Assembly (NCBI RefSeq): GCF_019047785.1
Contig: NZ_CP077290.1
Location: 3,472,001-3,536,000 of the forward strand
Length of the DNA stretch: 64,000 nucleotides
From: Enterobacter cancerogenus
GTDB taxonomy: Bacteria > Pseudomonadota > Gammaproteobacteria > Enterobacterales > Enterobacteriaceae
Reading direction: 5' to 3'
Positions 7,632 through 15,923 of this stretch are shown here, in pieces (the first letter of the stretch is position 1; each line of letters begins with the position of its first letter). Under the pieces are notes generated by a model. That model searched no databases and was not told where the DNA came from. It saw only the letters and a list, made by a program, of their open reading frames with translations. A program made the translations under genes and the position numbers.

Positions 7632-8864
7632 ATGTTGACTGCCATTCTGGCCGCCCTGTTGGGCGGCATTATCCTCAATTTTATGCCCTGCGTATTCCCC
7701 GTGATTTCGCTGAAGGCGCTGGGCATGTTGCGCCATCAGGGCGACATCAAAAGCGCCCGCACCGAGGGGCTGGGATTTTTGCTTGGGGTCGTACTCACTA
7801 TGCTGGCGCTGGCGGGGGTATTACTGGCACTGCGCGCCGGCGGCATCGCCGTTGGCTGGGGATTTCAGCTTCAGTCTCCGCTGGTTATCGCCGTATTATC
7901 GCTGGTGATTTTGGGGGCTGCCCTGAACCTGCTGGGCGTGTTTGAGGTGGGACTATCGCTGCAGCGCGCGGGGGAAATTTCCGTGGGCCGCGGGGCGTTT
8001 ACGCGTTCGGCGCTAACCGGTGCGCTGGCTATCGTGGTCGCCACCCCGTGTTCTGCGCCGTTTATGGCAGGCGCGGTAGGCTATGCCCTGGTACAACCTC
8101 CGGCGGTATCGCTGGCTATTTTTCTGGCGCTGGCGATAGGCTTTGCCGCCCCCTTTACCTTGATTTCACTGTTCCCGTCGATTGCCAGACGCCTGCCGCG
8201 GCCCGGCGCGTGGATGGATCTGCTCAAGCGCGGGCTGGCATTCCCGATGCTGGGCGCCTTCGCCTGGCTGGTCTGGGTGCTGACGCAGCAGGCAGGAACC
8301 ACCGCCCTGGCCGCCATGCTCGCCAGTGCGGTGGTGGTGAGTTTTGCAGCGTGGCTGTACGGCATGGCCCAGCGCAGACGCTATATCGGCCAGTCGTATA
8401 AAGCGCTGCTGGCGGTGACGGTGGTGTTGTTCATCTCCGCGATCGGCCCGCTGCCCGGCGTAATCCATACGCAGCCTTCGCAGCCCGACGTGCAAAGCGT
8501 TACTCACACCGAGCCGGTGAAGTGGTCGCCGCAGACGGTGGCGCAACTGCGCGGGCAGGGCAAAGCGATCTTTGTCAATTTTACGGCATCGTGGTGCATC
8601 ACCTGCCAGGTTAACGATCGCACGTCGCTGTCGACGGAGGCGGTTAAACAGGCGCTTTCACGCACCGGCACCGTTTATATGGTGGCGGACTCAACGAAGT
8701 TTAATGCGGATATTGACGATGCAATGAGCGCGTTCGGCCAGGGCGGTCTGCCGCTGTATGTGGTTTATCCCGCAGACGGCAGCGCGCCTGAGGTGCTTCC
8801 CCAGGTCCTGACACCGTCGATTGTGGTTAAGGCCCTGGATCAGGCCGCTGGGAAAAAAGCGTGA
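7632..8864 (+). CDS. DsbD/ScsB-like transmembrane thiol electron carrier with thioredoxin domain
   Basis: A 410-residue inner-membrane protein: a DsbD beta-type domain of about eight membrane helices (residues 1-275) with the two redox cysteines in NFMPCVFPV and ATPCSAPFM, then a periplasmic thioredoxin-like domain with active site ASWCITC (about 325-331). The N-terminal immunoglobulin-like alpha domain of full DsbD/ScsB is absent. It should take electrons from cytoplasmic thioredoxin and pass them to its own thioredoxin domain and then to a periplasmic target, most simply the peroxiredoxin encoded 20 bases upstream. The sigma factor gene follows after 20 bases, so all four genes are likely one operon. 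Confidence 0.92.
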   Translation: MLTAILAALLGGIILNFMPCVFPVISLKALGMLRHQGDIKSARTEGLGFLLGVVLTMLALAGVLLALRAGGIAVGWGFQLQSPLVIAVLSLVILGAALNLLGVFEVGLSLQRAGEISVGRGAFTRSALTGALAIVVATPCSAPFMAGAVGYALVQPPAVSLAIFLALAIGFAAPFTLISLFPSIARRLPRPGAWMDLLKRGLAFPMLGAFAWLVWVLTQQAGTTALAAMLASAVVVSFAAWLYGMAQRRRYIGQSYKALLAVTVVLFISAIGPLPGVIHTQPSQPDVQSVTHTEPVKWSPQTVAQLRGQGKAIFVNFTASWCITCQVNDRTSLSTEAVKQALSRTGTVYMVADSTKFNADIDDAMSAFGQGGLPLYVVYPADGSAPEVLPQVLTPSIVVKALDQAAGKKA

Positions 8865-8884
8865 GGTCATAATGATGGCGCAAT

Positions 8885-9442
8885 ATGGATAACGGCTTTG
8901 CACCGCGAGACGCATGGCCCGCCCTGATGGCCCGCGCGCAGGCGGGCGATCGTCACGCGTATACCCAGCTGTTGCGGGCGATTGTGCCCGTCATCCGCAC
9001 GCGCGTTCGCAAGCACATTTTCGATGATGTGCTGGTCGACGATGTTATCCAGGATGTCCTCCTGACCGTACATCGGGTGCGCCATACCTACGATCCTGCC
9101 TACCCCTTTCTGCCGTGGCTGATGGCGATAACGCAGGCGCGCGCCGTTGACGCGTTACGCAAGCGGGGTCGCCACTGGCAGCGTGAAACGCGCGAAGAGG
9201 ATGCACAGGAAAGTCCGGGTGAGGATCTGCCCGAGTACACAGATAAAGAGGAACGCCTGGCGCGGATACTCGACCAACTCCCGCTGCGCCAGCGGCAGAT
9301 TGTCGAGCATGTCCATCTTCAGGAGATGAGCCTTGCCGAAGCGGCGACACAGAACAATTTGAGCATTGCGGCAGTGAAATCGTTATTACACAGAGCCCTT
9401 ACCAACCTTCGCCGTATGGGAGCGAAACATGGTCGATCATGA
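8885..9442 (+). CDS. ECF-type RNA polymerase sigma factor (SigF-like, NrsF-controlled)
   Basis: A 185-residue group IV sigma factor. Region 2 covers about residues 20-95 (DDVIQDVLLTVHRVRHTYDP, then PWLMAITQARAVDALRKRGR, the -10 recognition part); region 4 covers about 115-180 with the helix-turn-helix MSLAEAATQNNLSIAAVKSLLHRA. No region 1 or 3. Its 3' end overlaps the next gene, a DUF1109 membrane protein, by 14 bases, the usual sign of a sigma/anti-sigma pair. In Caulobacter the SigF/NrsF pair responds to oxidative and heavy-metal stress. The likely target here is its own operon through the element at 6992. Confidence 0.92.
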   Translation: MDNGFAPRDAWPALMARAQAGDRHAYTQLLRAIVPVIRTRVRKHIFDDVLVDDVIQDVLLTVHRVRHTYDPAYPFLPWLMAITQARAVDALRKRGRHWQRETREEDAQESPGEDLPEYTDKEERLARILDQLPLRQRQIVEHVHLQEMSLAEAATQNNLSIAAVKSLLHRALTNLRRMGAKHGRS

Positions 9443-10058
9443 TGTTTTCATAAAACAGCTGAGTCAGGATGCCGGGCCGATACGCCGCACGCTGGCGAAC
9501 TCCTGGCGCGTTGTCGGCTGGCTGCTGATGGCGCTGCCGTGCGGCTGGTTGAGCAGCCTGGCGTTTCCGCGAGACGGCACGGACTGGAGCCATCCGGGCG
9601 CGCTGATTGCGGCTTTTCAGCTGGCGGTGGCGTTTGTGATGGGGACGCTCGCCATTCGTAACGCGTTTTTGCTCAGCATCCCTGGTCGTTCCCCGCTGAA
9701 CTGGAAATGGTTTATTCCGCTGGCCGCGCTGTGGCTGGGCGGGGTAATGATGAGTTTGCGGCTCGCGCCCGCGCAGGCGCACCATGCTGATGAGGTGAAC
9801 TGCTACGTCTACATGATGGCGGTCAGCGCGCCCATGGTGGTCATTGTTATTGGCTATTTGCGGCGTACAGGGGCGCTGTATCCGCTGCGCACGCTGGCGG
9901 CGGCGGGGGCTGGCGTGGCCTGCATGGCGTTAACGCTGCTGTCGCTCTGCCATCCTGTTGAAGTTCGTCCCCTGGATTTTCTGCTGCATGTGGCTGCGGG
10001 GATAACGATTATTCTGGGGACGATACTGCTGGGATGGCGGTGGGTGAGGGTTCTTTAA
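9429..10058 (+). CDS. NrsF-type membrane anti-sigma factor (DUF1109)
   Basis: A 209-residue protein with about six membrane helices and a short cytoplasmic N-terminus that would bind the sigma factor. It belongs to DUF1109/NrsF by topology, length and position directly after an ECF sigma gene. Four cysteines are visible (38, 125, 165, 174). Cys125 (EVNCYVYM) and Cys174 (SLCHPVEV) lie at helix edges, as do the two cysteines reported to be needed for signalling in Caulobacter NrsF; correspondence by alignment was not tested. Release of the sigma factor on cysteine oxidation or metal binding is the likely signal. Confidence 0.88.
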   Translation: MVDHDVFIKQLSQDAGPIRRTLANSWRVVGWLLMALPCGWLSSLAFPRDGTDWSHPGALIAAFQLAVAFVMGTLAIRNAFLLSIPGRSPLNWKWFIPLAALWLGGVMMSLRLAPAQAHHADEVNCYVYMMAVSAPMVVIVIGYLRRTGALYPLRTLAAAGAGVACMALTLLSLCHPVEVRPLDFLLHVAAGITIILGTILLGWRWVRVL

Positions 10059-10120
10059 AGAGGGGGACCCGAAATCGATGATTCCTGCACATGTGTTCCA
10101 TACTGTTGCGGTACAGCGTT

Positions 10121-10151
10121 CCCCTCTGCGCCCCGGGCGGAGGCAGAGGGG
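10121..10151. terminator. Hairpin between convergent nrsF and the T6SS minus unit
   Basis: CCCCTCTGC (10121-10129) pairs with GCAGAGGGG (10143-10151) around a 13-nt GC-rich loop, between two convergent genes. There is no T run on either side, so a bidirectional transcription end is likely but not certain. It also marks the left border of the T6SS block. Confidence 0.4.
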
Positions 10152-10159
10152 AGTGCGGG

Positions 10160-10648
10160 TTACTCCACGTTCATTGCGGTTTCCGCTGGAATAAAGCTGT
10201 TGATAATACGGACGTAATGCTTACGCTGTGCTTCGGTAAAGTCGTTATAAGCAGCCAGCGTAAAGACCAGCAGTTTGCGCGACTCGGGATTGTGTTTCGG
10301 ATGATGGGGCAGCGTCACAATAGACGAGACCTGCCGGACCCAGGCGCCATCCTCCAGGAATTTATTGGCCGTTTGCAGCACCTGCAGTTTGGCTGGGCCA
10401 ATTTCATGGCGCAGGTTTTTGCCTTCCACCTCAAATCCAGGCACATAAAGCTTCATTTTTTCCCACTGCTTCTCACAGAAATCGTCCACCGTTTGATCTT
10501 TTTCCAGCGTGGTGCGATTTATCAGTATGTTGTACTGGTTATTGTCCTCATCCATATACCGCAGAATATTAATGGACTGATCTTCCTGCGGCGTGAGCGT
10601 CATGAAAGTGCCTTCATTAATAGGATAAGTCATGGGTGTTTTATTCAT
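10160..10648 (-). CDS. Eag-type T6SS effector chaperone (DcrB/DUF1795 domain)
   Basis: A 162-residue soluble protein with the DUF1795 fold of Eag chaperones: it opens YPINEGTFMTLTPQEDQSINIL and contains NILINRTTLEKDQTVDDFCEKQ. Eag proteins bind N-terminal transmembrane segments of Rhs- or PAAR-type effectors and load them on VgrG. The start ATG at 10648 has AAGGAC just upstream and overlaps the stop of the OmpA-domain gene (ATGAATAA), so it is the last gene of the minus T6SS unit. No Rhs or transmembrane effector gene is adjacent, which is unusual; its client may be encoded elsewhere, or the neighbouring membrane protein may be its partner. Confidence 0.75.
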   Translation of the reverse strand: MNKTPMTYPINEGTFMTLTPQEDQSINILRYMDEDNNQYNILINRTTLEKDQTVDDFCEKQWEKMKLYVPGFEVEGKNLRHEIGPAKLQVLQTANKFLEDGAWVRQVSSIVTLPHHPKHNPESRKLLVFTLAAYNDFTEAQRKHYVRIINSFIPAETAMNVE

Positions 10649-12461
10649 GTAAGTCCTTTTCATCCTTAATGGTTTGTCGGGATAAGGGAATAATCTCAAC
10701 GCGGCGGTTTTGCGCCCGTCCGTCTTTGGTGTCGTTATTGGCGACCGGTCGGGTGTCGCCAGCGCCTTCGGTAATGAACTGTTCGGCAGGCAGTCCTGTG
10801 TGCGCGACCAGCCACTCTTTTATGACCTGCGCACGTTCGGCGGAGAGCGCAAGGTTGGTCGCGGCAGAGCCGGTACTGTCGGAATGGCCAACAATCAGGA
10901 ACATTTTTTCTGGCGAGCGGCGAATTGCCGGCACGACAGCAAGCAGGTTTTTTTCGCTGTCGGGCATGAGAGTGCTACTGCCGTTTGCAAACAGCGGCAC
11001 GGTGTCTGCCAGGGAGAAGAGCGAGGCGTCGTTGTCTGCGGCAAGGTTTTCCGGGAACGGAGAAAATTGCCTTATCTGCTCGCGTATTTCGCCGATGTTA
11101 TGCCGGGCATAGTAGTAAATGCCGCCAGCCAGACAGGCGAACAGTAACAGCAGCACGATAATGACGGGCAGCAAAGCGCGACGGCGCCGCGCGGGCGCAA
11201 CGAGAGGCGCAGGCGCAGGCCAGACGGTCTTGGGTTCCGGTAGCGGCGGCAAAGGCAACGGCGGTAAGGGCGGCATGGCGATGGTGGCGGAAAGTGCAGG
11301 CAGGATGCCGTATCGTTCCTCCAGCCATTGCGACCAGGCGCCGTGACGGGTAAACCCCTGACCATAATCAGCCAGCATAACGCCAGCCAGATCGAGCGGG
11401 GTATTTTTAAACAAGGTCTGCATAACGTTCATCAGCCGGCTTTCCGCAAGCCAGGCGATAAAGGTTCTGCCGAGCGTATAACGCTGTATGGCGTAAAGAT
11501 CCTGGCCGTCATCGCGGGCGTTAAGCTTCTCCACCAGGTCGTGGAAACACGACTCCAGGGTCAACTCACCGTGCGGCGGTGGCGTCAGTGAGCTGGTCCA
11601 GATCGCCCGGTCAGGGTCGTGCGAATGGCGTTGCTGACTCAGACGGGTATAAAACGCCGGGATACAGGGCAACCGACTGTTAAGCCGTATCGAGGTAAAG
11701 ACGTACTGCCAGGACATCAGCTGCTCTGTCAGCAGGGCGCTGTTTTCCACGCCATCGACGAGCACGGGAAACAGCGCCACTGTCGCCATGGGCGGGTGCG
11801 TCTCTTGCGCATGCGCGAGCCGACTGGCGAGCGTGGTTGAATGTTCAGCGACCATCCAGACAATGTGTCCGTTGTCGCTGGTCGACAGATTGGCATGGTG
11901 AAACCATTTTCGGGCGAAGGGGCCGGTAATCAGCACCATCAGCCGGGGAGAAGCCGCTGGCGTATCTGCGTAGCCTGTTTCCGGCTCTGGGGCCGCTTCC
12001 GCGCGCATCAGCCAGGTGCGGGGCGCGCAGGTGGCGCGCAGCGATGTCAACGCGTCGGTTTGCCCTTCGACCTGTTCCACCAGGGTAAGCAGCTTTCGGG
12101 CATAGCGGAACATCAGGTTGCTGTCGGAACGAAGCAGGGCAGCGAGCAGCGACGTCATATCGTCATCGGCCTGGCTTTGGGTGTAGCCATAGAAGTAATG
12201 CATCAACGAGTAACGCTCCCAGGCGAGCGCGTTATCTTTCTGATTTATCATCAGACGTTTGTCGAAATAGCCGCATAACAACTGGCACAGCGCCTCGCTC
12301 TCTTCGGCAGCCTGGTTCTCTTCCTGCAACGCTTTATTGAACTGCTCAATGAGTGAAATCAGCCTGAGCTGAAAATCCGCCGCTGAAGGAATGATGCCGT
12401 CGAAGGATATCAGGGTATCAATGCCGATCAGGCGGCAGAAAAAATGTTCACTTTTCACCAT
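10641..12461 (-). CDS. T6SS-associated inner-membrane protein with C-terminal OmpA peptidoglycan-binding domain
   Basis: A 606-residue protein with three visible parts: a cytoplasmic region (1-395) whose first ~110 residues weakly recall DotU/TssL (SEALCQLLCGYFDKRL) and whose middle recalls the degenerate GTPase part of TssM (LMVLITGPFARKWF, without an intact Walker A); a proline-rich stretch and one membrane helix (about 429-452, LLPVIIVLLLLFACLAGG); and an OmpA/MotB domain (about 475-595) with VGHSDSTGSAATNLALSAERA and the NRRVEI end. TssL of this locus also has an OmpA domain, so this is a second peptidoglycan anchor. The ATG overlaps the glycosyltransferase stop (ATGGTGA) and has GGAG upstream. 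The precise role is unknown. Confidence 0.75.
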   Translation of the reverse strand: MVKSEHFFCRLIGIDTLISFDGIIPSAADFQLRLISLIEQFNKALQEENQAAEESEALCQLLCGYFDKRLMINQKDNALAWERYSLMHYFYGYTQSQADDDMTSLLAALLRSDSNLMFRYARKLLTLVEQVEGQTDALTSLRATCAPRTWLMRAEAAPEPETGYADTPAASPRLMVLITGPFARKWFHHANLSTSDNGHIVWMVAEHSTTLASRLAHAQETHPPMATVALFPVLVDGVENSALLTEQLMSWQYVFTSIRLNSRLPCIPAFYTRLSQQRHSHDPDRAIWTSSLTPPPHGELTLESCFHDLVEKLNARDDGQDLYAIQRYTLGRTFIAWLAESRLMNVMQTLFKNTPLDLAGVMLADYGQGFTRHGAWSQWLEERYGILPALSATIAMPPLPPLPLPPLPEPKTVWPAPAPLVAPARRRRALLPVIIVLLLLFACLAGGIYYYARHNIGEIREQIRQFSPFPENLAADNDASLFSLADTVPLFANGSSTLMPDSEKNLLAVVPAIRRSPEKMFLIVGHSDSTGSAATNLALSAERAQVIKEWLVAHTGLPAEQFITEGAGDTRPVANNDTKDGRAQNRRVEIIPLSRQTIKDEKDLHE

Positions 12462-13801
12462 GTTTTCTCCGTAACGGTGCCCCAGCCAGAGGTTATTGAC
12501 CACGGACATATCCGCACGACAGAAGGCTGCGCGGCGTTGGCGGTTTTAAATTCGAGCGAGAGTGTGAGGTTGTCATCCGGGGAGGCGGTATGCAGCGCCT
12601 GCAGTTCCCGGGCGTCGAGCGTGCGTTTATAGAGCAGCATGTTTTGCGGGTTATAAACGCCAAGGTGCAGGGTTTCCGCCTCTTTGTCGTCAGCGCGCCA
12701 GACGGCGGGCTCCAGCGTGAGGTTTTTTTTGTACCAGACGTACTGGCGGGCAAGCCACTGCGCGTGATCATCGGGCGGTGTCGGGAAAAAGTTGATCTTC
12801 TCCGCGCTCATGACTTCCGGCAGCACGGTGCCCCTTTGCAGGCAGATCCCGGTCTGATATTCAAACGCGCGCAGAGAACGTGCCGATCCTGTGGTGTAAG
12901 GCGCCAGGCTTGCGGCGTCTTCTGACTCCAGCCCCAGCACAGTCCGGACGCGTTTTTTCGAGACGTTGTCTCTTTCCCACCAGGCTTTATCCACCGCGCC
13001 CTGCGCTTTGGCCTCGTTTGAGTGATCGCCCCAGACTTTGTTGTGCTCTTTACGCTGATAGTAATGCCAGAGCAGCGGCTTATGCGGATGATAAATATCA
13101 TAACCGTGGGTGAAGGCGCGCACCGCCATAGCGATCTCTTCGCCAGCGAAAAATATCTGCGGATCGTTAGGCACGGTGCTGACGAAATCACCACGGGTGA
13201 AGATAAATCCCCCTGCGAGATAGCTCCCCCGCACCGGTTCGGTTGCCGTAAAAGGGGTGGAGCTAAGCATAGGAATACCCTGCGGATTAAACTCGCGAAA
13301 TATCAGGCGGCTGACATAGCGCTTTTTGCTGGCCTCTTCATCTTCGCCGGGGCTATAGGGCGGCGGATAGGAGGAGAGAATGGGGCGCGCGCTTTTCTGC
13401 TCTACCTGGCGCAGCATGGCGATCATTTCGTCATCCCAGCCGGGAATAAAGCGGCAGTGGGAATCGATTTGCAGGAAATAGGCTTCCTGTTCAAACAGCG
13501 TTTCCGCCATGCTACGCGCCCAGCAGGCACCCTGGCTGGCAAAATAATGCACGCTGATAATATCAATCCTGGCCTGACGGTAACGGAAGGCAAATACCTC
13601 CTGACCCGCAACGATGCGGCGGCCTTCCGGGGTCATGCCCTGTTGTTCAAACAGCGACAGGTTTTCGTCGTCCTGCCAGCAAACAGAGAGATGCAGATTC
13701 TCCGGGTGAGCGGCATGGCGCAGCATATCCTGTAGCGTTGGAATGAGTTCCGGGTCGCGATAGCTGGCGATGCTGATAAAAATTGTCGCTGGGGTGTCCA
13801 T
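12455..13801 (-). CDS. Protein O-GlcNAc-transferase-like glycosyltransferase (PF11397, GT60-like)
   Basis: A 448-residue cytoplasmic GT-A enzyme. It opens ATIFISIASYRDPELIPTLQ and has the family pattern of eukaryotic Skp1-type GlcNAc transferases: the DXD-like metal/nucleotide motif DSH at 113-115 (FLQIDSHCRFIPGWD), SYLAGGFIF at 194-201, FFAGEEIAMAVRA at 217-229 and LWHYYQR at 244-250. About 110 C-terminal residues form an extra, unrecognised domain. Known relatives add GlcNAc to hydroxyproline or threonine of proteins. ATG 13801 is used; an upstream TTG at 13840 would overlap the adhesin gene. It lies between fimbrial adhesin and OmpA-domain genes in the minus T6SS unit. Candidate acceptors in the locus are the Thr-rich VgrG tail, the pilins and the autotransporter. 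Confidence 0.85.
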   Translation of the reverse strand: MDTPATIFISIASYRDPELIPTLQDMLRHAAHPENLHLSVCWQDDENLSLFEQQGMTPEGRRIVAGQEVFAFRYRQARIDIISVHYFASQGACWARSMAETLFEQEAYFLQIDSHCRFIPGWDDEMIAMLRQVEQKSARPILSSYPPPYSPGEDEEASKKRYVSRLIFREFNPQGIPMLSSTPFTATEPVRGSYLAGGFIFTRGDFVSTVPNDPQIFFAGEEIAMAVRAFTHGYDIYHPHKPLLWHYYQRKEHNKVWGDHSNEAKAQGAVDKAWWERDNVSKKRVRTVLGLESEDAASLAPYTTGSARSLRAFEYQTGICLQRGTVLPEVMSAEKINFFPTPPDDHAQWLARQYVWYKKNLTLEPAVWRADDKEAETLHLGVYNPQNMLLYKRTLDARELQALHTASPDDNLTLSLEFKTANAAQPSVVRICPWSITSGWGTVTEKTW

Positions 13802-13826
13802 TTTTCCCAATCCATTTAAAAGCTGA

Positions 13827-14813
13827 TTACTGAATATCAAAAATGACTTCCGCCTGGGCGTTAAAGGTCCCGCCTGCGGGGGCGGTTTTACTGCTGGCGA
13901 ACAGCGTGGCGTTCCAGGCGAATTCGGCGGGGCCCTGGCTGGTAATACTGGTTTTTTGTTCTGACGTACTGCCGTCCAGCTTCATCGCCTTGCCTGCGCC
14001 ATCGGTGATTTTTATGCCCAGCCGATCCAGGTTGCCGCCCGCGTCCTTAACGCGGATGTACGAGCCGTCCGAGGAGGGGGTGTCGGTCATCATTGAGGCG
14101 ATAGCGGAATAGGTGCCGTAGTCGCTTTTGCAGGTAATGTTGAAATCCAGCTTGCGGGTCACGCCGGCGCTGAGCAAAGACGGGGTCACTTCGTTGAAAT
14201 CAATCGTTTTTGCGCTGTCGACATCGCAGGTGGGGGTACTGATAACTTTGATATCGCCAATGGCGAGCTTCATGACATACGAAGCCGGATTGGCCGTCAT
14301 CAGGTAGTTATAGGCAATATCTCCGGCGGGCAGAACGGTATCGCCGTTCGGATCGCTCAGGCGCAAATTGTTCGCGGTTTTAAAAAACTGGATGCGGTAA
14401 AACGAGGCGGCTACGTAATCAAACGTGCCGACCTGCGCGCCCCCGGGAAAGGTCAACTGACTGGTTGACGGGAAGTTGCCGAATGCGCTGCCGTTACTCC
14501 ACAGCAGCTTAATGCCAATGCCCGGTATATTGGTCGGATAGATGCGGGTTGATGAGTCCTGTCCCGTCAGGTTGAGCACCCGCTTCCCGTACTCGGTACC
14601 GACATTGCAGTTGTCATAGCCAATATCCTGGCCTGCCAGATTGCTGTCGAACTGGGCGATAGGGGTAGAGGTGTCCGCAGGCGCATTCGCGTTAATCCGA
14701 ATGACTTGCGAAGGAATGGAAACCGCAGTCGGTGCGCCGCGCGCCAGCGTACAAACGGCGGAAGCGGCGGGCGTCAAAGCAAGAGCACAAAGCGTAATGG
14801 CGATCCTTAACAT
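13827..14813 (-). CDS. Two-domain fimbrial tip adhesin
   Basis: A 328-residue exported protein with a signal peptide (1-19, ASA-V) and a FimH-like plan: an N-terminal domain (about 20-195) unrelated to pilins and likely to hold the receptor site, then a C-terminal pilin domain (about 200-328) with the paired cysteines of PTCDVDSA and NITCKSDYG and a terminal beta strand AEVIFDIQ for chaperone and usher recognition. It is encoded on the minus strand, 3 bases after the tssA stop and 25 bases before the glycosyltransferase, while its chaperone and usher are on the plus strand 8-11 kb away. It therefore appears to be the tip subunit of that fimbria, made under the T6SS minus-unit promoter. Confidence 0.85.
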   Translation of the reverse strand: MLRIAITLCALALTPAASAVCTLARGAPTAVSIPSQVIRINANAPADTSTPIAQFDSNLAGQDIGYDNCNVGTEYGKRVLNLTGQDSSTRIYPTNIPGIGIKLLWSNGSAFGNFPSTSQLTFPGGAQVGTFDYVAASFYRIQFFKTANNLRLSDPNGDTVLPAGDIAYNYLMTANPASYVMKLAIGDIKVISTPTCDVDSAKTIDFNEVTPSLLSAGVTRKLDFNITCKSDYGTYSAIASMMTDTPSSDGSYIRVKDAGGNLDRLGIKITDGAGKAMKLDGSTSEQKTSITSQGPAEFAWNATLFASSKTAPAGGTFNAQAEVIFDIQ

Positions 14814-14816
14814 CGT

Positions 14817-15887
14817 TTATTCCTTCTCGTGATTCAGCATGGCGACTATCTCAGGGGGATACATTTTTAAGAGGTCGGCAAAGCTTTTGCCGATGCTCTC
14901 TTCTGCGTACTTCAACACCTGAACAAGCGGGCTACTGGGTTCGGTCATCGCAAACCAGCTGCGGACTTCCTGTAAGCGGTGCAGCGCATCGGCGCGGCTG
15001 TCGATACCCCGGCGCGCCTCCGCGACGGCAGGCGGCGCGGCGAGGGGAAGGTCTACCGCCGCGGGCGCCACGCCGACGGGACGCTCCGCGATCTCCTGTA
15101 CCTGCGGCGTTTCATCCTCCACGATGGGGGGCGAAACAGCCGGGGCAGGTGTTACCCCGCTGAAATCGTTAGCGAAAAAGACCAGCAGATTACCGAGTAC
15201 GGCAAATTCAGGCGCATCGTGCCCGAGCGTGTCGGCAAGCATGCTTTTTATCTCCATCAGGAAACCGTACGCCTGGGTAAGCGGGAAGAGGCTGTCACGG
15301 GCGTTAAGCTGCCATTCATGAATAATGGCGGCCATGGCCGTATCCGACAGCGCACCCTCTTCACGGGGAACCTGATGCGCTTTTTCAAACTCTTTGATGG
15401 TGATTTGCAGGCCGGAGGCTTTCGGCAGCGGCTGATTACGGAGGTCAGCGAGCAGGCCGTTGGCATCCTCCAGCTCGGCGAAGGCGTTAGCGCGTAGCAT
15501 CGGCGCGAACTCCCCTTCATCAAGTAGCTGCGGATGCAGGTCGTCCGGCCAGGCGCACAGTAAGGCGTGCAGCGCTTCCAGCCCTTCCGCCAGGGCGGCG
15601 AGGCCGACTTTACGTAGCCGACAGCGCATCAGAATAATAATCAGCCGGACATCTTTGCTTTTTTGCAGCAAGGTCTGACATTCGCGCTCGGTTTCGGCCC
15701 AGTTAATCGGCTCCGCCGCTTCAAAAAAGTTGCCGTATTCCACGTCCAGCTTGGGCTGGAGCCGGGACTGCAACAGGATGAACGCGGGATCGTAATCAAG
15801 CGTCTCGCCGCAGGCGTCGCTGCCCGCGATGGGTGACATCAGGGGCTGGTAATAATCGGAACAGGTCAGATGGTATGTTTGATTCAT
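14817..15887 (-). CDS. tssA: T6SS baseplate/sheath-priming protein TssA (ImpA N-domain)
   Basis: A 356-residue cytoplasmic protein. The N-terminus carries the ImpA_N pattern (SPIAGSDACGETLDYDPAF, then CQTLLQKSKDVRLIIILMRC, residues about 15-90), a helical middle region to about 245, a proline- and alanine-rich linker (250-295) and a short helical end (about 300-356, with RADALHRLQEVRSWFAMTEPSSP) as found in short TssA proteins. TssA interacts with the baseplate and primes or caps the growing tail. It is encoded between tssG and the fimbrial adhesin, 36 bases after tssG. Confidence 0.92.
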   Translation of the reverse strand: MNQTYHLTCSDYYQPLMSPIAGSDACGETLDYDPAFILLQSRLQPKLDVEYGNFFEAAEPINWAETERECQTLLQKSKDVRLIIILMRCRLRKVGLAALAEGLEALHALLCAWPDDLHPQLLDEGEFAPMLRANAFAELEDANGLLADLRNQPLPKASGLQITIKEFEKAHQVPREEGALSDTAMAAIIHEWQLNARDSLFPLTQAYGFLMEIKSMLADTLGHDAPEFAVLGNLLVFFANDFSGVTPAPAVSPPIVEDETPQVQEIAERPVGVAPAAVDLPLAAPPAVAEARRGIDSRADALHRLQEVRSWFAMTEPSSPLVQVLKYAEESIGKSFADLLKMYPPEIVAMLNHEKE

Positions 15888-15923
15888 CGCATGTATCTTT
15901 TTGGCTGTGGGTAGAAGCGTTAA

